From Apoda limacodes (lineage: Eukaryota > Arthropoda > Insecta > Lepidoptera > Limacodidae): 64,000 bases of DNA. The stretch lies in the NCBI GenBank assembly GCA_946406115.1, contig OX291540.1, positions 8,428,563 to 8,492,562 of the forward strand, given 5' to 3'. The notes below the pieces were generated by a model. The model did not search any database. It was not told where the DNA came from and worked only from the letters and a program-made list of their open reading frames with translations. Positions 55,228 to 64,000 of this stretch are shown here, piece after piece; the stretch's first letter is position 1, and every line of letters starts with the position of its first letter. A program made the translations under genes and the position numbers.

Positions 55228-55479
55228 TTAGATAACGAAACGAGTCAAAATATAATGAAAATACCTTGGCCTTGTTAAGTTTTCTGTGCGTACTCGATAC
55301 TTGGTATGTAATGTCTTCGGCCGTACGTGGTATTTGGTGTTATCAGATATTAGCGAGTCATCAATAACCATCGATGGTGGGGAAAGATAGCTCGTGTCAA
55401 CGCACGTCGTCCATACACGGTGCCTTATCTTCACGACTCGATGGATGGTGACGACCAGAATTATGAAAAGGATGGACAT
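55228..55479 (-). other. Unrecognised 83-codon open frame
   Basis: The frame starts at an ATG with AAAG before it and a hydrophobic N-terminus (MSILFIILVVTIHRVV) that could be a signal anchor. A Tyr/Arg-rich part follows in which TKYHVRPKTLHTKYRVRTEN repeats a short unit. A donor-like AAG/GTATTT is near its end at about 55,272. No domain was recognised. It could be a small gene, an exon or chance. Confidence 0.25.
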
Positions 55480-58400
55480 CTTTGTACAATTATTGTAATT
55501 TTTTTCGTAAGTTATGATAAGTTATAATTTTTTTAGATGAAATAATTACAACAAAATGAGTTTAATAACAAAACGAGCCCTTCTTTTGACATTTATTTTT
55601 TTGTAAGTACCTATGCTATATATATTTTTATAATATTTATTATACATATGCAAATATATATTATATTTCATAATGGCATCATATGATTCGTTTTGATGCC
55701 ACACTAACTATTCAGTACTCTAGCAATAGAAATCATGGCTCAGTTAGGCAATACGAAATTAAAAACTAAATAACGCTTTCTATGTTTATATTCCTGAAAT
55801 AATAAAGAAATTATTATAAACAAGGAAATGTAAAAAATATAAGAAACTCATTTAGGTATAGAAAAAAAATCAAGAAAATCATTTATTTATTTTGTTGTTA
55901 AATGATTCGTAAAGAACAAACAACATTGGTTTATGTCTATCAGACGCGACAAATAACGCTGAGGCTTAATTCTTAGCCCTTTATGTGTAAAGAAGACAGA
56001 TTTATTAAGGTCTGGACACAAAACCCAGCCATGTGAAAAAAAGAGACCTTAAGCTACTTTACAGCGTCTGGTGAGAATTAAGGCGACGAAATTTTGAATG
56101 CCCACCGACATACAGGTTGATGCTTTGTAGTCAAGTACTTTAGTTTGGTTTTAAAAATGTATATTTAACAAGGAATGTTTGAAAAGGCACAGCATGCCAA
56201 CTTTTGAAACCAATTTAGCGAATCCGCAGTCACAAATTCGTAAAGCGTTCGAGAAATTTAATGGTAGATATAGAAAACTGTGTAAATGTAGGTACCTATG
56301 TGTTTAAGCAATATGAAACTAGGGAGTTATGAAGCATTTCATGTAACCTAACCTATTGAAATAAGCGTGAGCGAAGTTGGTTGTAATAAACGAGATACAC
56401 ACTTGTGATATTATTTAGTATAAGTAATAAACCGTAGTCCTTGATTAATTAAGTCTCAAGATTCAAATAAGAATATTATAATTTAACACATCCTTGTAAT
56501 ATTATCGATACTGTAATTAATTTTCAAGCTTGTGACATAGGTTTATTTAGTTAACATAAGTGAATCATCCTTTGAATATCGACGTTGTTGCGGCCTCATG
56601 TATGAGATTTCTCTGTTTCCGAGAAGGCGAGAGGTCTAAAACGATCGCCGCGGGAGCCTGCCGACTATTGTGTGACGGCTATATTTTATGGTCACACTAG
56701 TTCATTGCAAACTCATGTCTTAGTTTACTAAAGGACACCGGACATTTTCCGTACAAATGTGGATTCGTTTTTTGTAACACTCGGTGAATCACACTCCTTC
56801 GAACGTTTTTTAATTAAATTGGCATGTTTGCGCATAAGGAATAATAAAATGTTAAAGTTGGTTTTACGCAGACCAGAGCAGTTTGGGATTAGGAGGAGTA
56901 GTATCATTTCTTATGATTCAGCATAAATGCAAATTTAAAATCGTGTGTTGTGAAAAGAGGAAAACTTTTTCAATATAGCTTACGACCTACTAGTGTTATG
57001 CGTTCTATAATAATAAATTAAAAAAAACTATAATAAATTCTAGTCCAAAACGGGCATTACCATTATTATTAGTGACCAAGATCCATGGAGCCTTAACAAA
57101 TCACAAAGCTAAACCGACAGCGTGCATTAAAGACGAACAAGCTATAACAAGCTCGAACGAGAGGTCTGAACGACGACAATAAACATACTGTTTCCCTCCT
57201 TCTGCATTATTCAGAGCCGCGCGAGGATTGACATGTCACAAGAGTTACAATGGGTAGAGATTCTGCGATACTACGACGGGCTACAAAATATGAAGAACTA
57301 ACCAATCGATGGACTAATGAAAGTAACATAAAAAACATGACCTTAGTAGCTTAATGACTGAATTATGATTTTCATTTTTACTCACCATTTTTATTGGTGT
57401 ATGGAAATATTGACGTTGGAAATTAAATCGTGTAAAAATTTCTTGAGGTCTAAGAAGGAAAATATCTATTTCTGTCTGTACCTAGTACCCCTAAAATAAC
57501 GCTTCAATTTTATTAACTTCTGACCCTCGGTACAGAAAGGAATTCGCAGAATCTCTTCTTAGGGTCAGCTCAGACCGAGACGTTACGCTGCATTCTTGAG
57601 ATAGCAACATATTATGGACCTTGTTCACTAGACAAAAAAGATACAAATTATAGTGAGAGCACAAAACTGAGAGGTTACATGTTGAGGTACACTAATTTCT
57701 TCGCACGACCTTAAAACCCTTAGTGCTCGCTTGCGTTATAACAGGAACCTCTGTGCCAAATTTTCAAGTGTCCAAACCCAGTAGTTTGGGCTGTGCGTTA
57801 ATATATCAGCAAGTTTACTGTTACGAGTAGTGGAAAGATGGTATATTATATGGTGGTGGATAATGATGGTGTATATAAGGTGGTGGCTAAAATTTCACAC
57901 AAATATAAATATTATCATCAGACTTAAAACGTATTTGAAATTAACAACTATTTTTTAGTAAATGTTATACTTATTCATTAATATAATTAATGATTGAAGT
58001 CAAATTATTTAGTTGTTTTATATAAAAAGTTTAGGAATTTATAGTAGATACTCATATAGGTATAGTCTAGCAACATTTAATGAACGTAGGTAAGTTAATT
58101 TTACTGTATTATTATCAAGAACTACCTACACAGACAAACTGAGTAAAATCATGATTTTGTAATTTTATTCAAACATACAACTAATCCGTAGGTTGTTTCT
58201 CGATTGGGACATCAAACATAAAATATATTTTCATTCAATTCCAAGTATACGGGAAATCGTAATTTGTCTATAAACTTTCCAATCAAAAGTTATTGACATA
58301 CGGAACACAACGAAGGTTGTAAACTCACGAGAGGCTGTGAAAACATAACTTTCCTTGCTCCTTCCGTTGCGTTATAGAGCGTTATGACATCATAAACGAG

Positions 58401-58550
58401 TACCTAAACTCAGTGTTTAGGTAGGTATACGAGAAAATAATATAGAAATTCAAATTACATGTACCTTACCTTATTCAAACATTTTATATGTATATTCTAT
58501 GTATTTAAGGCCTTAAAAATTAATTAATTGGATGTCCTGAGACTTCTGAC
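55480..58550. other. Upstream region, little structure
   Basis: AT-rich. Two less AT-rich patches, 56,580-56,810 and 57,080-57,260, contain no frame or transposon hallmark. No GT-flanked coding segment fit to be an upstream ci exon was found. Confidence 0.4.
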
Positions 58551-58555
58551 ACACA

Positions 58556-58840
58556 AAGATCCTTAACAAACTTTAATATTTGTAATATTAGTGTGAGCTT
58601 TGAAGACACGGAAGAAAGTAATAATAAACATTCTTCACAAACTTTCACATTTCTAACATTAGTAGTACTTCCAGAAAATAGAAGTAACAATAAAATTTTC
58701 CTCATAAGTAAGACTTTTAAGTCACATAAGTAACAAGTATCCTTTAACAACTTCCACATTTATAATGTTAGTGGGACTTTCAAGATAGAAATTGCAAAAG
58801 ACGGTAAAAACTAAAATCCTTCACAAACTTTCAAGGACAA
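58556..58840. repeat. Diverged tandem units (CAAACTTTCACATTT... ATTAGT)
   Basis: CACAAACTTT or AACAACTTCC followed by ATTTNTAANATTAGT and an A/G-rich piece recurs four times between 58,556 and 58,840, with units of roughly 70-100 bases. A minus-strand frame over it (58,520-58,759) is not taken as a gene. Confidence 0.6.
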
Positions 58841-60317
58841 GACACAGAAAACTGGCAAGCAGTGTTTCCCATTTAGTATAATACGAAGAAATGAACCACT
58901 AACAAACATCATCAGACAAAACAAAGTCCTTACATGATCACAATTCAAATAGATTCCTATTCAATTGCCAACCTATAGAGCAGTCAAGTTACAATCAATG
59001 ATGAAGTGATATGCACTCGCGCGTCGAGCGGACAAGATATGTGCGATAGGCCGTGTTCCCGCTCTTTTGTAAACGAATCGAACATGGCCGACCAAGAAAT
59101 AACCAACCAATCCAAAAATATAGCAGCTTTTTTATAATAATAACTTGATGTAAGTTAGTTTAAGACTTTTCTAATCAGAATGTTCAACAAAAAGAGCAAT
59201 GTAACGCAAATTTACATAGTTATTAAAATAAATGATGTGTCACGTAATACAGAGGCCGGTCGTTCTGATGCACGCGTTGAATCGAAACGCACTTAATTAG
59301 ATGTTTTGCTATGCGGCCTTCGAGGTAATGATTATGTGGTTTGAGAGATAATTGATATGTTTATTGTTTGATTGAGTTAATATTTATAGTTTGCTGTCGA
59401 GCAAAGAGCTATGTTAACAGAATTATCACTTTAGTATAAATTCATAGACATAGACAGTTGACTGACATCTGAACTACATTAAACGATCTCATTAATGCCA
59501 ACATTGCGGCTTTTGCAGTAAAATTGAGAATCCATATTTATCTTTGAATTATTATCATTCGCAATGTAACATTGCATAGATTATTGTAGATGTAAAAGAG
59601 CAGTATATGTTTTTAAAAACCACCTACGTAATTTATTTTAAAAATAATTATTTGTTGATAAGTATTTGTTTTTTTTTTAATAATTTACAATAAATTTATT
59701 CTCTGGCGAAAATCTATACTTTCATATTGAGTTTAATCTTTAATGTATCTCGTATTCTAAACAACTTGCTAAAAGCTTTCCCGTAAAATTAGTACCTACA
59801 GGGATACTTACATTTAAACAAAGAAAAAATAAAACAAACAAAGTTGCTGCAATAGTGATGGAAAAATATGATAACAACATAAAATTTAACCCAGTCACGA
59901 AAAGTATTGCCAACATAACAAATCCACCTCGTAAATCAATACCCAACTGACATAAAAAAAATTTCGACACGTGTCTTAATTTGGTGCTATAAAGCCATTA
60001 CATTTTAGTAGCTCCCAACTAGCAGTGTCTAACTGTGTCAGGTTTATGTCTATGTTTTAATTTGTGGTTTCTTTTCTGCAATAAAATAGTTTATGATGTT
60101 ACACAACACATTAATAACAAATGTCTAAAAAGGTTGTAGTCGTAATTTTAAATTAGGAATGTGTTTGTTTGGTGCTATCAAAATATTTTACGTTTCGTTA
60201 AGTTAATACTAAACTTTTTCTTTTTTTTGTATTTAATAATGTCAGTTTTTTTTTACCAATAAGTAATTTTTGTTAATAAATCAAAGAAAATTTAGTATTA
60301 CTATATAGACTTTTATA
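58841..60317. other. Upstream region, nothing recognised
   Basis: A less AT-rich patch at about 59,000-59,110 includes AACATGGCCGACCAAGAAAT (ATG in good context, but only 17 codons). The rest is AT-rich. Confidence 0.4.
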
Positions 60318-60718
60318 ACCCCTATTTGGCGCAGTGACTATAAAAGCGCTGCCACAAGATATTCTTATTTTTTTCTTTGTACATAAGACATTTCAAAAAT
60401 ATTACAAAACAATTATTTACTTTAAACTAGTTTTAAGCTATTTTTAGAAAGGTTATTAGATATATAAAGTTAAACGTCGTTTCTGAAATATATAAATGTA
60501 AGTTGTATATAGAACTTCTAAAAGTAGCCGTTCTTAGCAGAAACGCTAACTACAACTCACAGGTATATTCTAGATACAACATAGGTTCCTTAAAATAACC
60601 AATAACTAGTTCTAAATTATTGGTTAGTAACGTTTTTGTAATGTGTTTCAGACAAAGAAGGAATGAAAAATATCTTTTGGCGGCGCTAGTTAGGTAGTCA
60701 CTGCGCCTAAATTTCAAC
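60318..60718. mobile_element. MITE with TIR around TTTGGCGCAGTGACT
   Basis: CCTATTTGGCGCAGTGACTA near 60,321 and the reverse complement of TAGTCACTGCGCCTAAATTT near 60,696 form ends of about 45 bp with mismatches (both continue through a GCGC-GCC and AAGATATT block). The inner segment 60,523-60,615 is related to 62,608-62,715. Confidence 0.7.
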
Positions 60719-60965
60719 GTCCCAAACAGACACATAAGTTTATTAGGAGTCCTATAACACTACAAAGGTTTTTATCTGCAGGCACACAATCCTTTTATTA
60801 GGTCTTACAAGTTTATTAGGTACTAGATGGGAGATAGTGGTTTAAAAATTATATATGTAACTTACAAGTCATGTATTAATATTTTTTGTCAGACAGACTG
60901 ACATATGTAAACAAAATAATCGAGTCCTGTAAGTAAAGTTACGAAGTACGGAACCTTAAAAAAGA

Positions 60966-61605
60966 AAAAAACCGGCCAAGTGCGAGTTGGACTCGCGTAC
61001 CTATGGTTCCGTACCTATCACCATTAATGTAATCTACAAACTCAAACAAAAATATTTTTATATTTGAGTTGATTGAATGAAAGGTAAATTGCGGTTTACG
61101 ATTTATGACGTATTAAAAAAAACTACTTACTAGATCACGTTCAAACCAATTTTCGGTGGAAAATTGCACGGTAATGTACATCATATATTTTTTTTCATCA
61201 TTCTCTTATTTTAGAAGTTACAGGGGGGGGGGGACACATTTTAACACTTTGGAAGTGTCTCTCGCGCAAACTATTCAGTTTAGAAAAAAAATATATTCGA
61301 AACCTCAATATCATTTTTGAAGAATATCCATAGATAACACACACGTATGGGTTTGATGAAAAAAAAATTTTTAAGTTTCAGTTCTAAGTATGGGTACCCC
61401 CATACCCCCCAATTTATTGTATTTTTTCTATTTTTGTGTGAAAATCGTAATGCGGTTCACAGAATACATCTATACCAAGTTTCAACAGTATAGTTCTTAT
61501 AGTTTCGGAAAAAAGTGGCTGTGACATACGGACGGACAGACAGACAGACATGACGAATCTATAAGGGTTCTGTTTTTTGCCATTTGGCTACGGAACCCTA
61601 AAAAG
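60966..61605. repeat. Dispersed lepidopteran repeat (GGCCAAGTGCGAGT ... GGCTACGGAACCCTAAAAA)
   Basis: It begins CCGGCCAAGTGCGAGTTGGA and ends CTACGGAACCCTAAAAA. GGACGGACAGACAGACAGAC at about 61,531 is typical of its inner part. Related pieces occur at 36,652-37,015, 43,835-43,890 and, in reverse, 61,795-61,850. The sub-ends GGTTCCGTACC and TACGGAACC are inverted. The class is not assigned. Confidence 0.7.
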
Positions 61606-63039
61606 GGATAAAGCATTGTGTTCTGTTTAGTTAGTTATCTGTGTAAGCGCACGATTAGTTTATATACGCGTAATATAGTAGTATAGTAGTAGGTCAATTG
61701 GTAACGTATCATAACTCTTAAGCATTATGGTGTAAAACAACTAATTTCATTTTAAATAATGAACACATAATTTTAAGACTGGTTTCTATTGCGGTCAGGT
61801 TCCGTAGTCAGCAAGTCCGTACGTCTGTCTGCCTGTCCACAGCAACATTTCACGCCCACAAAGAGGATGACTTTTTTTCTCGTCTATCCCAAGGTGTGGA
61901 GTGTCGTAGGACAGGTCGTTCAAAAATATTGAGTGTATGAAAATAATTTTTTGATTCAAGGATACGTTTGTGAAATATTAAGCTTTAATATGCAATTTTT
62001 TCCGATTATTTAATAGTAATTATAAATTTTGTTAGAGTCAAGTCAACTCCTGCCAGCTACATGATTGTTTTAAATATGTAAAAAAAAATCACGAAGTAAT
62101 ATAGTAGCTACATAGTCTTAAGTAGGCTGTTACAAGTCAACAAGCAACAGTCTCCCGTAGCACTTTCGCTCAGTAAAGTGCCTCCGTGAAAAATTAACGT
62201 AAAAATAATATTTTGATTAAAAAATTGTAAGCGAATTTAGAACCTCTGAAAAGGTTTTTAAAAACGGCCACTTAAGAGATATATTTTCTTCGAATTTGTT
62301 TTCTTTTAAAAATTCTTGTCTTCTATTTATATAAAAACCAATTGATGTGCCTGAGTTTCACAATACCTTGAGGACGGCTGGACCGATTTGGATATTTCTA
62401 TTTTTTTTTTTTAGTGTTCGTTGTTAGAGCATGTTTAGAAAAGGAGGGTACTCGCGTACTAAAAGTAAACCGATTGTAATGAAATTTTGGATAGATTTGT
62501 TTGCACACGCCGGGAAAGTTTCTAAGAAAGAAAAAAATGTTTAAGTGCGGAGTCGGACTTGCACACTTAGGGTAAACCAAATGGGATAAAATTTTAGTAA
62601 ATTAAAACGGCCATTTTAAGCAGAAATGCCAACTACAAGTCACAGATATTATTTAGAAATATATATAAATACTAACTATATAAAACCTTCTAAAAATAGC
62701 TTATGACTAGTTTTATATTTCCAAAATTTGGATTGATGAACACCAACAAGCGGTAGTGGGCTGTTAGAGGGCTCTTAATATTTGGAATTCTCTAGAAAAA
62801 CAAACCATTATTCTATTAGCAGTTACAAGTTATTAGAAAGTGTTTTGAATAGTCAATGGTAAAAAGTAGAGAGAATGTCATATCGCACCTTTGAAAACTG
62901 ATAATTTACCCTCCTCTGCTATTGTTAGCATATTATTTCTTGTTATCATCGATATCCTGTAATACAATCCACTGTTACTACAACCACTTTCTCAAATTTA
63001 TTAAGAATTTGTAATTTATAATATTAAGGTAGTAGTAGT
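61606..63039. other. Repeat debris, no gene
   Basis: 62,608-62,715 is a relic of the interior of the 60,318-60,718 element. 62,340-62,395 holds a GAGGACGGCTGGACCGATTT piece also seen at 35,705. The rest is AT-rich. Confidence 0.45.
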
Positions 63040-63290
63040 TGTGTGTCTATAACGTTCATAACGAGCGTATTATCAGATATTTTTTGTATTCTACTAAGAT
63101 GGCAAACAAGCTTGCGGTCCGCCTGATGGTAAGCGCAGCCTATATGTATAATATGTAGTCGGGATTTTACCTTGATAGCACTGGCAGAACACTATACAGG
63201 CTACAGGTCAATATTAATCTTTTGACTGCATCTTTGCTATGAAAATACTTATTTACAGTGTCAAATAAATTAATAAATAAATAAATAGTT
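63040..63290. repeat. Composite: LINE 3' tail piece and SINE tail
   Basis: 63,095-63,140 (TGGCAAACAAGCTTGCGGTCCGCCTGATGGTAAGCG) matches the LINE tail at 6,470-6,500. 63,212-63,260 (TAATCTTTTGACTGCATCTTTGCTATGAAA) matches the SINE tail at 1,813-1,850. CATAACGAGCGTATT near 63,057 resembles TTACGAGCGTATT at 1,689, before the other SINE copy. Confidence 0.6.
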
Positions 63291-63299
63291 TTGGACATT

Positions 63300-63540
63300 A
63301 CACACAGCGCCGTCTGGCCCCAATGTAGGCAAAGCTTCTATTAAGAATACCAGACAACGGATACAAATACATATATAATACTTTTTTTTTTGTAAATACA
63401 TAATTGTCATACATAAATACACCCAGACTCAAGACGAACACAAATGGTTATTACATAAATGTTTGTCCAGTGCGGGAATCGAACTCACACCCTCTGCACA
63501 GCAGCACACTACCAACTAGGCTGCGAGGGACTTGTTATTC
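63300..63540 (-). mobile_element. tRNA-derived SINE
   Basis: The minus strand from about 63,532 reads GTCCCTCGCAGCCTAGTTGG, then TAGTGTGCTGCTGTGCAGAG, then GGTGTGAGTTCGATTCCCGC. The A box is TAGTTGGTAG and the B box GAGTTCGATTCCC. An AT-rich tail runs to about 63,360. The order fits a SINE of about 180 bases. Confidence 0.7.
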
Positions 63541-64000
63541 TTATAAAAAAATACTTAGGTGTTACACATCAGTCACCGCTTAATATCTAGATATAAATAT
63601 ATAGATATTTACAAAAAAAAGGATTAATTCATGCCTCCATAAATAATATTAAACTTCAGAAGTTAATGATTGACATAAGTTAGGACTAGGTACATACATT
63701 GCATTACTGGCAAATTCAAAAAGATCATACATAGAAAATATGTGAACACGTGTATACTAACATCTAAGAAGTGATTTACTACACGACTATTTCTAAACAA
63801 AAACTAGTTTTATATTACTTTCCAAAATGGAGTTTGGGGCTTTTTAATCTATATGCAGCAAAAATAAACAATATTGGGTATTGTAAACAAAAGCTAGTGT
63901 ACAGACGCAGGCGGCGGCTGCAGAGAAAGAGATTTCTTGATAAAACTGATAATTTTAATCTGATGTTTGAGTTAAAGTGACTCTATTTTTGTTATATTAG
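63541..64000. other. End of window, nothing recognised
   Basis: AT-rich. A minus-strand CTCTGCAG acceptor-like site near 63,920 precedes a frame that soon meets stops, so no exon is called. Confidence 0.35.

Noticed and set aside
57840..57895. GGTGGT-rich stretch as a His/Pro-rich ci N-terminal exon on the minus strand
   Set aside because: Simple-sequence character, in-frame stops and no flanking splice sites.
59086..59140. ATGGCCGACCAAGAA as the start of a plus-strand gene
   Set aside because: The frame stops after 17 codons and no donor site continues it.
63880..63920. Acceptor-like CTCTGCAG on the minus strand as a ci upstream exon
   Set aside because: All frames after it either meet stops soon or lack a phase-compatible donor and any Gli-like sequence.

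Overview
The window is animal DNA, almost certainly from a moth or butterfly (Lepidoptera). It is AT-rich, with spliced minus-strand exons, RTE-, jockey- and CR1-like LINE fragments, a BEL/Pao fragment, tRNA-derived SINEs and several repeat families typical of lepidopteran genomes. The Lepidoptera call rests on repeat style and was not tested by database search.

The dominant gene is cubitus interruptus (ci, the insect Gli), the zinc-finger effector of Hedgehog signalling. It lies on the minus strand from 52,211 down to the stop at 10,808. I placed 18 coding exons whose splice phases all agree. They encode 1,574 residues, running from the N-terminal regulatory region through the SYGH (Sufu-binding) motif, five C2H2 fingers, a PKA phosphorylation cluster and a 746-codon C-terminal exon rich in Met-Ser-Pro repeats. 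The start codon and 5' exons are not visible and probably lie beyond 64,000 or in unrecognised sequence above 52,211. One intron (27,617-52,086) is about 24.5 kb.

Layout: 1-9,700 is 3' flanking DNA packed with mobile elements (LINE fragments, an interrupted hairpin with a SINE, a MITE, and a tandem 340-bp repeat invaded by a LINE). 9,720-10,807 is probable 3' UTR. 10,808-27,616 holds 17 exons, with RTE, BEL/Pao, SINE and MITE insertions in the introns. 27,617-52,086 is the giant intron, with a Tigger-like remnant, a LINE, an exact 351-bp tandem duplication, a MITE and other repeats. 52,087-52,211 is the most upstream exon found. 52,212-64,000 is upstream intron or flank, with a 738-bp-arm inverted repeat, SINEs and MITEs.

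The most unusual structures are the large, apparently perfect inverted repeat (52,334-54,280) beside the most upstream exon, and an ~80-bp tandem array (25,084-25,492) that starts inside exon 4 and runs into the intron, so the splice donor region is repeated several times.
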